From Bifidobacteriaceae bacterium (GTDB taxonomy: Bacteria; Actinomycetota; Actinomycetes; Actinomycetales; Bifidobacteriaceae): a DNA stretch of 10,519 nt. A program made the position numbers and the translations under genes. The stretch is taken from the NCBI GenBank assembly GCA_031260825.1, contig JAISKS010000081.1:1-10519 (forward strand). The letters run 5' to 3'. Position 1 is the first letter of the stretch, and every line of letters starts with the position of its first letter. The notes under the pieces are model-generated. The model ran no database searches. It saw nothing but the letters and a program-made list of their open reading frames with translations, and was not told where the DNA came from. Shown in pieces: positions 1-5,732 of the stretch.

Positions 1-607
1 CAGAATCAGCAGCAGGAGCAGCTTCAGCAGCAGGAGCAGCTTCTTCTTCAGCAGCAGTAGGTACAACTACAGCAGCTAATTCGCGTACTGATGCTAAAAT
101 TGTATCATCTGGAAGATCGATTTTTAAATGTGAAGGAAGCTCTAAATCTTTAATTACGATTTCAGCTCCATCCATTAAACCATCAACAGATACTTCAATA
201 GCTTGTGGAAGATCATCTACAGATGCAACGATAGGAACACGTTGTAAAAGTTTTTTAAGTTCTGTACCACCACGTGTTTCACCGCGGAATTCAACGCGAA
301 CACTAAGTGGAATCATTTGACCTGGTTTAACAGCATATAAATCAACATGCTCGATTTGATCTGAAACAACATTTCTTTGTACTTCTCTTACGATTGATAA
401 TTGTTTTTTACCATCAATATCTAATTCAAAAGTTGGGTTTACAGTTTTTAAAGCTAATTCAAATGCGTGTGCTTCTAAAGCAATATGAGTAGGCTCATTG
501 CCTTCTGAATATAAAGCTACAGGGATTTGTCCATTTCTACGAATTTCGCGAGCAGCACCTGTACCAAATTTTGTTCTTGCATTTGCAGTAAAATTATATT
601 TTGACAT
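1..607 (-). CDS. rplY: 50S ribosomal protein L25 (TL5/CTC family), 3' end beyond window
   Basis: Ribosomal protein L25 binds 5S rRNA in the large subunit; the long form is also called CTC. I translated the minus strand from the ATG at 605-607 and read 202 codons without a stop before the edge, so the C-terminus is missing. Residues 1 to about 92 form the 5S-binding domain, with FGTGAAREIRRNGQIPVALY near the N-terminus and EHVDLYAV at its end. Residues about 98-183 are the TL5/CTC C-terminal domain (LPSHLKIDLPDDT). From about 184 the chain becomes a low-complexity Ala/Glu/Pro tail, common in actinobacterial L25. The start is supported by AAAGGA seven bases upstream on the minus strand. It is transcribed divergently from rplU. 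The family call is secure; only the tail length is unknown. Confidence 0.95.
   Translation of the reverse strand, partial: MSKYNFTANARTKFGTGAAREIRRNGQIPVALYSEGNEPTHIALEAHAFELALKTVNPTFELDIDGKKQLSIVREVQRNVVSDQIEHVDLYAVKPGQMIPLSVRVEFRGETRGGTELKKLLQRVPIVASVDDLPQAIEVSVDGLMDGAEIVIKDLELPSHLKIDLPDDTILASVRELAAVVVPTAAEEEAAPAAEAAPAADS
8..43. repeat. Two exact 18-bp tandem copies inside the rplY tail
   Basis: The 18-bp unit AGCAGCAGGAGCAGCTTC occurs twice back to back at 8-25 and 26-43. On the coding strand each unit encodes Glu-Ala-Ala-Pro-Ala-Ala, so the repeat keeps the frame and lengthens the Ala-rich tail of L25. More copies could lie beyond the edge. This looks like coding low complexity made by slippage, not a separate element. 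Confidence 0.85.
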
Positions 608-663
608 AATTTCCTTTCAGTAATAAGTAAGCGATTCTAGTCACATAAATTTTATACATATAT

Positions 664-692
664 AGTATAAAAAAATTAGCAAATTAATGCAA
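664..692 (-). promoter_or_regulatory. Candidate promoter for rplY
   Basis: On the minus strand TTGCAT (692-687) and TATACT (669-664) are separated by 17 bases. The -10 matches five of six sigma-70 consensus bases, but the -35 only three of six. Transcription would begin near 657 and give a leader of about 50 bases ahead of rplY. The region is very AT-rich, so chance matches are likely. An alternative -10 (TATAAA) lies slightly closer to the gene. Confidence 0.4.
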
Positions 693-712
693 AGCGATAG
701 ATTAGCGCATTT

Positions 713-726
713 TGTTATAATGTAAG
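713..726 (+). promoter_or_regulatory. Upstream extended -10 promoter for rplU (P1)
   Basis: TGTTATAATGTAAG contains a perfect TATAAT at 716-721 preceded by TG and one base, the extended -10 signature. I see no good -35, which extended -10 promoters tolerate. The same core occurs upstream of rplU again (P2), rpmG and dnaN. From here the rplU leader would be about 85 bases. Confidence 0.55.
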
Positions 727-738
727 TATAGCATACTT
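724..738. promoter_or_regulatory. Short inverted repeat between the two rplU promoters
   Basis: AAGTAT and ATACTT flank the three bases AGC (arms 724-729 and 733-738). It begins three bases after the P1 -10 hexamer, near the expected transcription start, and lies upstream of P2. That is where an operator could sit, but the arms are short and AT-rich. It has no following T-run, so it is not a typical terminator. Function is speculative. Confidence 0.25.
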
Positions 739-748
739 TTAAAAATAT

Positions 749-782
749 TTCACAATTTTTTATAATATATGCTATAATGTAA
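749..782 (+). promoter_or_regulatory. Main candidate promoter for rplU-rpmA (P2)
   Basis: TTCACA at 749-754 (five of six to TTGACA) is followed after 18 bases by TATAAT at 773-778, itself preceded by TG and one base. It has both a -35 and an extended -10 and is the strongest-looking promoter in the window, as expected for ribosomal protein genes. Transcription would start near 785, giving a leader under 30 bases. Confidence 0.65.
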
Positions 783-812
783 TTACACAATTTTCAAATT
801 AAGGATTAAATT

Positions 813-1124
813 ATGACTTACGCAATAATAAAAGCAGGAAATCGTCAAGAAAAAGTATCTGTTGGAGATACTATTGTTGTTAACTATTTAGGTGAAAAAG
901 AGGGCGCTACTGTTTCTTTTGACGCATTAATGATTGCTGATGACAAAAAAATTGAACTTGATTCAAGCGCATTATCAAAATCTAAAGTTACAGGAAAAGT
1001 TATTCGCGCAATTGAAAAAGGTGAGAAAATAACAATCTTGAAATATAAAAATAAAACTGGTTACAAATCAAAAATGGGTCATAGACAAAAACAGACTCGT
1101 GTTGAAATCACTGGAATTAAATAA
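813..1124 (+). CDS. rplU: 50S ribosomal protein L21
   Basis: L21 is a large-subunit protein that binds 23S rRNA. The 103-residue product has the usual family length. Diagnostic parts are the N-terminal AIIKAGNRQEKVSVGD, in the place of the common AIVKAGGRQ motif, and the C-terminal signature YKNKTGYKSKMGHRQKQT at about residues 77-94, ending TRVEITGI. The ATG is preceded by AAGGA at 801-805 with seven bases of spacing. Two extended -10 promoters lie just upstream. The gene is followed after 24 bases by rpmA, the near-universal bacterial order rplU-rpmA. I see no structured ribosomal-protein leader in the short 5' region. Confidence 0.97.
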   Translation: MTYAIIKAGNRQEKVSVGDTIVVNYLGEKEGATVSFDALMIADDKKIELDSSALSKSKVTGKVIRAIEKGEKITILKYKNKTGYKSKMGHRQKQTRVEITGIK

Positions 1125-1148
1125 TAATTAGGTTCATAGGAGAGAAAA

Positions 1149-1400
1149 ATGGCTCATAAAAAAGGTGCTAGTTCGTCTAGAAATGGTAGAGATTCAAACG
1201 CGCAACGTCTTGGCGTAAAAAGATTTGGTGGACAAACAGTTAACGCTGGCGAGATTCTTATTCGTCAACGTGGTACAAAATTTCACCCAGGTGCAAACGT
1301 AGGAATCGGTAAAGATGATACTTTATTTGCATTAGCTGAAGGTGTTGTTAAATTCGGTAAAAAACGCGATCGCCAAATCGTAGAAATCGTAACTAACTAA
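1149..1400 (+). CDS. rpmA: 50S ribosomal protein L27
   Basis: L27 lies near the peptidyl-transferase centre, which its N-terminus reaches. The 83-residue product opens AHKKGASSSRNGRDSNAQRL directly after Met. It lacks the cleavable N-terminal extension of Firmicute L27, which helps exclude that phylum. The core GKRFGGQ-like segment, RQRGTKFHPGANVG and the ending VVKFGKK all match the family. AGGAG at 1138-1142 is a strong ribosome binding site. Two in-frame stops occur close together (1398-1400 and 1407-1409). In most bacteria obg (GTPase) comes next; here it is an SGNH-like gene, so the conserved cluster has been broken. Confidence 0.97.
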   Translation: MAHKKGASSSRNGRDSNAQRLGVKRFGGQTVNAGEILIRQRGTKFHPGANVGIGKDDTLFALAEGVVKFGKKRDRQIVEIVTN

Positions 1401-1418
1401 TCTAAGTAACTAGCTAAT
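1389..1418. repeat. Imperfect 13-bp direct repeat over the rpmA stop
   Basis: GTAACTAACTAAT (1389-1401) and GTAACTAGCTAAT (1406-1418) match at 12 of 13 bases with a 17-base period. The first copy encodes the end and stop of rpmA; the second adds a second in-frame stop and fills the gap before the next gene. It may be a small tandem duplication. No terminator is visible here, so transcription may continue into the next gene. Confidence 0.5.
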
Positions 1419-1423
1419 TTAAA

Positions 1424-2038
1424 GTGACATTACCATACATAACTGAAAAAACTGTTCGTTTTATAGTTATTGGTGATTCGCTTTCCGCTGGTAAAGGCGA
1501 TTCAAAATTCAAAGGATGGGTTAATCGAGTATTTTCGCGCTCTGATCTTTCTGGATTCCCTGCTGTCGAAATTTTATATCTCACATATCCAAATAGTTCT
1601 TTTTCACAAATTCTAGATTCTATAGATACAGATTTAGAGCGTTTAATTGGCGATTCAGAAATATATGAAAATAAGATTGTTTTTTCAAATGGTTTTATTG
1701 ATGTGCTAGCTGATCAAATATCTTATTCAAAAATAAATTTTGGAATATTCGTTGATAAATTATCTAATTTTAGTGATTACGTTTTAATCATTGGACCACC
1801 TGCTACTACTTCTGCTGCTTCTGCTGAATCTAATGCCAAAATAATTAATGATAATATCAAAGATATTTGTAGCCGCAGAAAACTTCCATTTATTGATTTA
1901 ATAGATCCTTTAAAAAACAATTCACAATGGAAAGAATCTTTAAATAAAAATGAAGGTGAATTTCCAAATCGAACAGGATACCAAGTTTTATCATACGCAA
2001 TTTTGCAACCAATTTGGCAAGATTGGATCAATCAATAA
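1424..2038 (+). CDS. SGNH/GDSL hydrolase-like protein, probably catalytically degenerate
   Basis: The 204-residue product resembles cytosolic actinobacterial SGNH/GDSL esterases. Block I is intact: FIVIGDSLSAGKGD at about residues 14-27 followed by KGWVNRV. Later family marks are IIGPP (about 122-126), a long helix, LPFIDLIDPL, and a C-terminal PIWQDWI. The other catalytic blocks are altered. The block III Gly-x-Asn-Asp position reads GFID. The usual Asp-Gly-x-His-Pro block reads EGEFP, so catalytic Asp and His appear to be Glu and Phe. No signal peptide is seen. The GTG at 1424 is the only plausible start, because an in-frame TAA lies at 1415; no Shine-Dalgarno sequence is visible. I infer weak or lost hydrolase activity, or a changed role. 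Substrate unknown. Confidence 0.75.
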   Translation: MTLPYITEKTVRFIVIGDSLSAGKGDSKFKGWVNRVFSRSDLSGFPAVEILYLTYPNSSFSQILDSIDTDLERLIGDSEIYENKIVFSNGFIDVLADQISYSKINFGIFVDKLSNFSDYVLIIGPPATTSAASAESNAKIINDNIKDICSRRKLPFIDLIDPLKNNSQWKESLNKNEGEFPNRTGYQVLSYAILQPIWQDWINQ

Positions 2039-2047
2039 TTTAATATT

Positions 2048-3433
2048 ATGAGAATTGTTAATCAAAAAAACCTTACAGTTTTCGATATTCCTCGCGTTGA
2101 TTTTAATGCTGTAGGCGGCGGTAATGATGTCATCGCTGCTACTAAAGAAATTGTAGATCGCGTTAAAAATGAAGGCGTTTCTGCGATAAATTTTTACAGC
2201 GAGAAATTCGACAGATGCGTACCGGATAATTTAAAAGTATCACAATCTGAAATTGATGATGCATATTCGTCAGTTGATGATGAACTTAAGGAATCGATTT
2301 CTGAATCAATAAAACGAGTAAAATCAGTTTCTGAAACATCACTTCCAGAAACAAAAACATGCAAATTATCTGTTGACGCTGAAGTAGAAATTCGTTATAT
2401 TCCAATGCAGCGCGCTGGGCTTTATGTGCCTGGTGGAAAGGCTGTTTATCCAAGTAGTGTGATTATGAATGCAGCTCCTGCAATTGCCGCTGGAGTCAAA
2501 AGCGTAGCAGTATTTTCACCGCCTCAATCAGAGTTTTGCGTTGATGGAAAAACTGGTGTTCACCCTACAATTTTAGCAACTTGCAAAATGCTTGGCGTCA
2601 CTGAAGTTTATGCGATTGGTGGCGCGGCGGCAATAAGCGCGATGGCATACGGAGTTGATTTACAAGTTGACTCACAAGGCTCTTCTGATGCATCAGATAT
2701 TGTACCATCAAAAATAAAACCTGTAAATGTTATAACAGGTCCTGGAAATATCTTTGTGAGTAGCTCGAAAAAACTTGTGAGCGATAAGGTCGCAATTGAC
2801 TCTGAGGCTGGTCCGACTGAGATAATTATTGTTGCAAATGAGTTCGCAAATCCAGATTTTGTAGCAGCTGATTTGATTGGACAAGCTGAACATGATGAGA
2901 TGGCTTCCTCAGTTTTAGTTACAGAATCTGCAGAATTTGCAGACCGCGTAAACGCTGCTTTAGATCGTTTAATACCTCTTGCAATGAGCTCTGAGCGAGT
3001 AAAAATCGCATTATCGAATTCAGGAAGCGGAATATTTGTAGTTGATTCAATAGACCGTGCGATCGATTTTGCTAATGAATATGCGGGTGAACATTTGGAA
3101 ATTCATATTGGAAATGCTGATAATAATGATGAGCAAATGTTTGAGGATTCACTCGCCGCAGCATCTAAAATTTATAATGCAGGTGCGATTTTTATTGGCG
3201 AGTACTCCCCTGTACCACTTGGAGATTATATTGCCGGATCAAATCATGTGCTTCCTACAAATGGTACAGCAAAATATTCAAGCGGACTTGGCGTGCATAA
3301 TTTTTTAAAGCCAGTTGAACTTATTAAGTATAAAAAAGCTGGGCTAAAAGAAGTTCAAAATAAGATTCGTGTATTTGCAGATGAAGAGGCATTGCCATCT
3401 CACGCAGATGCCGTTGATATTCGTTTTAAATAA
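2048..3433 (+). CDS. hisD: Histidinol dehydrogenase
   Basis: HisD is a zinc enzyme that oxidises L-histidinol to L-histidine in two NAD-dependent steps, the last of histidine synthesis. The 461-residue product is complete. Metal ligands of the family are in place: Gln279 and His282 in GQAEHD, Asp393 in PLGDY and His452 near the end. The general-base pair is Glu348-His349 in AGEHLE. GGKAVYPSSVIMNAAPA and ITGPGNIFV are also diagnostic. Between residues about 202 and 227 it has some 15 extra residues compared with E. coli HisD. The C-terminal half (GSNHVLPTNGTAKY, GLGVHNFLKPVE) is of actinobacterial type. The start lies nine bases after the previous stop, with no Shine-Dalgarno sequence. No other his gene is in the window. 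Confidence 0.97.
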   Translation: MRIVNQKNLTVFDIPRVDFNAVGGGNDVIAATKEIVDRVKNEGVSAINFYSEKFDRCVPDNLKVSQSEIDDAYSSVDDELKESISESIKRVKSVSETSLPETKTCKLSVDAEVEIRYIPMQRAGLYVPGGKAVYPSSVIMNAAPAIAAGVKSVAVFSPPQSEFCVDGKTGVHPTILATCKMLGVTEVYAIGGAAAISAMAYGVDLQVDSQGSSDASDIVPSKIKPVNVITGPGNIFVSSSKKLVSDKVAIDSEAGPTEIIIVANEFANPDFVAADLIGQAEHDEMASSVLVTESAEFADRVNAALDRLIPLAMSSERVKIALSNSGSGIFVVDSIDRAIDFANEYAGEHLEIHIGNADNNDEQMFEDSLAAASKIYNAGAIFIGEYSPVPLGDYIAGSNHVLPTNGTAKYSSGLGVHNFLKPVELIKYKKAGLKEVQNKIRVFADEEALPSHADAVDIRFK

Positions 3434-3437
3434 AAAA

Positions 3438-3512
3438 TCCCGATTAGAATTCGCGTAGATTTTCCTAATTAGAACACTCGTAGAATTTCCAAATTAGAAA
3501 ACGCGTAGATTT
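3438..3512. repeat. Three 25-bp tandem repeats between convergent genes
   Basis: Three adjoining imperfect copies occupy 3438-3462, 3463-3487 and 3488-3512. Each begins TCC, has ATTAGAA at unit positions 6-12 and CGTAGA near positions 17-22. Copies 1 and 3 share CGCGTAGATTT; copy 2 has CTCGTAGAATT. There is no spacer, so this is not a CRISPR array. The repeat nearly fills the 87-bp gap between the ends of hisD and nrdR. A weak AAAATC/GATTTT pairing is possible, but there is no clear hairpin and T-run, so a terminator role is unproven. It could be a variable tandem repeat or a protein-binding array. Confidence 0.85.
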
Positions 3513-3520
3513 ACAAGATT

Positions 3521-3973
3521 TTATTCCGACTGCTGAGATTTTAGAGTTTTTATTTCTTCCTCAAACTCTTCAAGTGTCGAAAATGAATGATAAACACTAG
3601 CAAATCTTAGATAAGCCACTTGATCAACTTTTTTTAATGGCTCAAGAACAGTCAAACCAATATCATAAGTGTCAATATGAGCATAGCCTTTTGAGCGAAT
3701 ATTTGATTCAACTTCCTCTGCAAGAATCTGCAAACAATCATCGGTGACCTGGCGTCCCTGAAAAGCTTTTCGAATTCCCTGAATTAATTTATGTTTGCTG
3801 AAAGGTTCTGTCACTCCTGATCGTTTTTGTACCATAAGCGCAGCCGACTCACTTGTCGAAAAACGTTTTTTGCACACGATACACTGACGTCTACGACGCG
3901 TTACAGTACCATCATCGCTGATACGCGTATCAACAACTCTTGAATCTGGTGATTTACATAAAGGACAACGCAT
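3521..3973 (-). CDS. nrdR: Transcriptional repressor NrdR
   Basis: NrdR represses ribonucleotide reductase genes by sensing ATP and dATP. The 150-residue product has the normal length. A zinc ribbon is formed by Cys3, Cys6, Cys31 and Cys34, with PDSRVVDTR and the basic TRRRRQC segment between the pairs. An ATP-cone domain follows at about residues 46-136, with FSKHKLIQGIRKAFQGR and FASVYHSF. RSGVTEPFS and QGRQV are close to actinobacterial NrdR. It is the last gene of the leftward cluster rpmG-murB-HIT-nrdR. Its site AGGAAG overlaps the TAG stop of the HIT gene, suggesting translational coupling. No reductase gene or evident NrdR box is in the window, so its targets lie elsewhere. Confidence 0.96.
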   Translation of the reverse strand: MRCPLCKSPDSRVVDTRISDDGTVTRRRRQCIVCKKRFSTSESAALMVQKRSGVTEPFSKHKLIQGIRKAFQGRQVTDDCLQILAEEVESNIRSKGYAHIDTYDIGLTVLEPLKKVDQVAYLRFASVYHSFSTLEEFEEEIKTLKSQQSE

Positions 3974-3985
3974 TATAAAAACTTC

Positions 3986-4309
3986 CTAAGAAGAAACTTG
4001 TTCACTCAAGAAATGTCCGTGAACATGGAAAACGGTTTGGTCCTCAACTGTATTAAATAGTAACTTATATTGAACTTTATTAAACAATTTTTCACTCAAA
4101 ATCTTTGCAGTTTTAACAACGGCTGTTAGAGTTTCTGGAGCTTCGTCAGCAAGAACTGTAGCGTCAGAATAATGTTTTTTGGGTACGATTAATAAATGAG
4201 TATTCATCATTGGATTAATATCTTTGAATGCGATAACAGTATCATCTTCATAGATAAACTCTGATGGAATCTCACCGGCAACAATTTTGCAAAATAAACA
4301 ATCTGACAT
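3986..4309 (-). CDS. HIT-family nucleotide-binding protein (HINT-like)
   Basis: HIT proteins of the HINT branch bind nucleotides and usually hydrolyse purine nucleoside phosphoramidates or acyl-adenylates. The product has 107 residues. Cys4 and Cys7 (DCLFCKI) form half of the common zinc site. NTHLLIVPKKHY at about 36-47 is a family motif. The histidine triad HVHGHFL has His95, His97 and His99, with His97 expected to be the nucleophile. It ends soon after the triad, slightly short for the family. The ATG follows TAAGGAGAATT, a strong ribosome binding site that overlaps the end of murB. It lies between murB and nrdR, 12 bases from each. Natural substrate unknown. Confidence 0.92.
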   Translation of the reverse strand: MSDCLFCKIVAGEIPSEFIYEDDTVIAFKDINPMMNTHLLIVPKKHYSDATVLADEAPETLTAVVKTAKILSEKLFNKVQYKLLFNTVEDQTVFHVHGHFLSEQVSS

Positions 4310-4321
4310 AATTCTCCTTAT

Positions 4322-5359
4322 TTATAAACGAACAACTTCTTCTTCTAATGATACATTAAATTTTTCAAAAACCTGCTTTTTGATATGCTCACATAATTCA
4401 TCGACATCAGCTCTTGTCGCTCCGCCAAAATTAACTATTGCAAGAGTATGATTATGGCTAAGTCCAGCGCGACCGTTTAATGTGAAACCTTTTGGCAAAT
4501 CAGATTGCTCAATCAAAGCGGCTGCCGAAAGTTTAATGGATTTTGGATCCGCAACTTCATACGAAGGTATATTTTCAAAAATTTCATTGTCTTCTATTAA
4601 TTCAAGTGGTACTACAGGATTCTTAAAAAACGATCCACAACCATGAGAGTTAATATCTGTAATTTCATATATCATGGATTTTTTAGCACGCTCAGCAATA
4701 ATTAAATCTTTTAAATTGTTAAAATCACTGGCAGTTTTAGGAGATTTTGCTCCGAAAATATCAGTTAATCTAGATGGTAATTCAAAGTTTTTATTTATAT
4801 TAAATCTAGCAGAAAGTACTAATATACTAGGATCATTTTTTATTTTAGAATATCTATAATCGAATTTTAATTGATTTTTTGAGAGCTCAATATATTTACC
4901 TTTTTTGAAATCAAATATAGATATTTCAATTAAATAATCTGATATTTCTGATCCATAAGCACCAGCATTTTGAACTATTGCTCCTCCAACTGTACCCGGA
5001 ATTCCGCTAAGAGCAGTAAATGCAAATACGCCGTTATCGATTAATTTATCAATCATATCTTCCAACATACAGCCAGATTCAACATTAAATGAATCATCAA
5101 AAATAGTAATATCAGCAGCTTTATTAACAAATACTTGTTTATCGAACTGACCATCTGGTGGTAATAAATTTGAGCCATCGCCCACTATTACAGGCAAAAG
5201 CTCTTTATATTCTTTTGAATTTGTTTTATATCCAGAATCTAATAAATTATTTAAATAGTACTCATAAGTATAATCTAAAAGAGAAAAACCATCATTACAG
5301 ATATTATATTTAGATAATTCTCCGCCAATTCCTATGGTTGTTAAATCAGAAAATTTCAT
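4322..5359 (-). CDS. murB: UDP-N-acetylenolpyruvoylglucosamine reductase
   Basis: MurB is an FAD enzyme that uses NADPH to reduce UDP-GlcNAc-enolpyruvate to UDP-MurNAc, the second committed step of peptidoglycan precursor synthesis in the cytosol. The 345-residue product has TTIGIGG at 7-13, the FAD loop GDGSNLL at 60-66 and GIPGTVGGAIVQNAGAYG at 119-136. Active-site residues are present: Arg169 in FDYRYSK, the proton donor Ser243 in GCGSFFKNP and Glu341 in the C-terminal LEEEV. The tyrosine loop around YRYSK indicates the E. coli-like type I form. It follows rpmG after 32 bases, without a visible Shine-Dalgarno sequence. Presence of murB implies that the organism makes a cell wall. Confidence 0.97.
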   Translation of the reverse strand: MKFSDLTTIGIGGELSKYNICNDGFSLLDYTYEYYLNNLLDSGYKTNSKEYKELLPVIVGDGSNLLPPDGQFDKQVFVNKAADITIFDDSFNVESGCMLEDMIDKLIDNGVFAFTALSGIPGTVGGAIVQNAGAYGSEISDYLIEISIFDFKKGKYIELSKNQLKFDYRYSKIKNDPSILVLSARFNINKNFELPSRLTDIFGAKSPKTASDFNNLKDLIIAERAKKSMIYEITDINSHGCGSFFKNPVVPLELIEDNEIFENIPSYEVADPKSIKLSAAALIEQSDLPKGFTLNGRAGLSHNHTLAIVNFGGATRADVDELCEHIKKQVFEKFNVSLEEEVVRL

Positions 5360-5365
5360 GATAAT

Positions 5366-5384
5366 TAGCGCTAAAAAAACGCTA
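5366..5384. repeat. Small hairpin between rpmG and murB
   Basis: TAGCG (5366-5370) and CGCTA (5380-5384) flank a nine-base A-rich loop. On the transcribed strand the loop is TTTTTTTAG, and the stem ends seven bases from the murB start codon. The five-pair stem is too weak and lacks a following T-run for a terminator. It could affect murB initiation or processing, or be chance. Confidence 0.3.
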
Positions 5385-5391
5385 TATAAAA

Positions 5392-5562
5392 TTAACGAGT
5401 TTCTTTATGAGAAGTTGAACTATTGCATCTTGAGCAGAATTTTTTTAGTTCTAATCTATCAGGAGTATTACGTTTATTTTTCTTAGTAATATAATTGCGT
5501 TCTTTGCAAGTTTCGCATGCAAGAATTACTTTTGGTCTAATGTCGCTAGATTTTTTTGCCAT
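5392..5562 (-). CDS. rpmG: 50S ribosomal protein L33, zinc-binding type
   Basis: L33 is a small protein of the large subunit near the E site. I translated the minus strand from the ATG at 5560-5562 to the TAA at 5392-5394, giving 56 residues. It contains ACETCKERNYITKKNKRN, DRLELKKFCSRC and ends SHKETR, all typical of L33. Cys16, Cys19, Cys43 and Cys46 form a complete zinc ribbon, so this is the C+ form. CAGGAG upstream is a clear ribosome binding site. It is the first gene of the leftward cluster and has an extended -10 promoter about 25 bases ahead of its start. The neighbour murB is familiar from actinobacterial genomes. Confidence 0.96.
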   Translation of the reverse strand: MAKKSSDIRPKVILACETCKERNYITKKNKRNTPDRLELKKFCSRCNSSTSHKETR

Positions 5563-5586
5563 TTTAAGCTCCTGTAAGTTTTATAA

Positions 5587-5600
5587 CTATATTATAGCAT
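5587..5600 (-). promoter_or_regulatory. Extended -10 promoter for the rpmG cluster
   Basis: The minus strand reads ATGCTATAATATAG, with TATAAT at 5596-5591 preceded by TG and one base. No -35 is found at a proper distance. It would serve rpmG-murB-HIT-nrdR. It is nearly the mirror image of the dnaN promoter 85 bases away (13 of 14 bases). Confidence 0.65.
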
Positions 5601-5634
5601 AAAATTTTCACAAACACATATAAATAGAAAAAAT

Positions 5635-5656
5635 GAATAAAATTTGAATAAAATTT
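5635..5656. repeat. Two 11-bp tandem repeats upstream of dnaN
   Basis: GAATAAAATTT occurs twice without a gap at 5635-5645 and 5646-5656, then GAAC follows. The period is about one helical turn. It lies between the divergent rpmG and dnaN promoters, upstream of where a -35 for dnaN would be. It could be an UP-like element, a binding site or chance in AT-rich DNA. No DnaA box is visible near it. Confidence 0.5.
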
Positions 5657-5685
5657 GAACTTCATAAAAAATTTACAAATTTTAT

Positions 5686-5699
5686 ATGTTATAATATAG
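5686..5699 (+). promoter_or_regulatory. Extended -10 promoter for dnaN
   Basis: ATGTTATAATATAG contains TATAAT at 5690-5695 preceded by TG and one base; no usable -35 lies 16-18 bases upstream. Transcription would begin near 5702 with a leader of about 30 bases. The downstream genes to metG follow with gaps of 5-13 bases and may share this promoter. Confidence 0.65.
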
Positions 5700-5732
5700 A
5701 CATACAAAAAGATTATTAGATTGGGAAGTAAT

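Noticed and set aside
3438..3512. CRISPR array
   Set aside because: The 25-bp units adjoin directly without spacers, differ from each other and no cas gene is near.
3434..3520. Intrinsic bidirectional terminator
   Set aside because: Only a weak six-pair AAAATC/GATTTT pairing with a long loop is visible, without a GC-rich stem and T-run.
5563..5732. Replication origin next to dnaN
   Set aside because: AT-rich with a short tandem repeat, but I find no DnaA boxes, and dnaA is absent.
5721..5732. TTG start for dnaN
   Set aside because: The ribosome binding site GGGAAG lies after this TTG and points to the ATG at 5733, where the clamp family normally begins.
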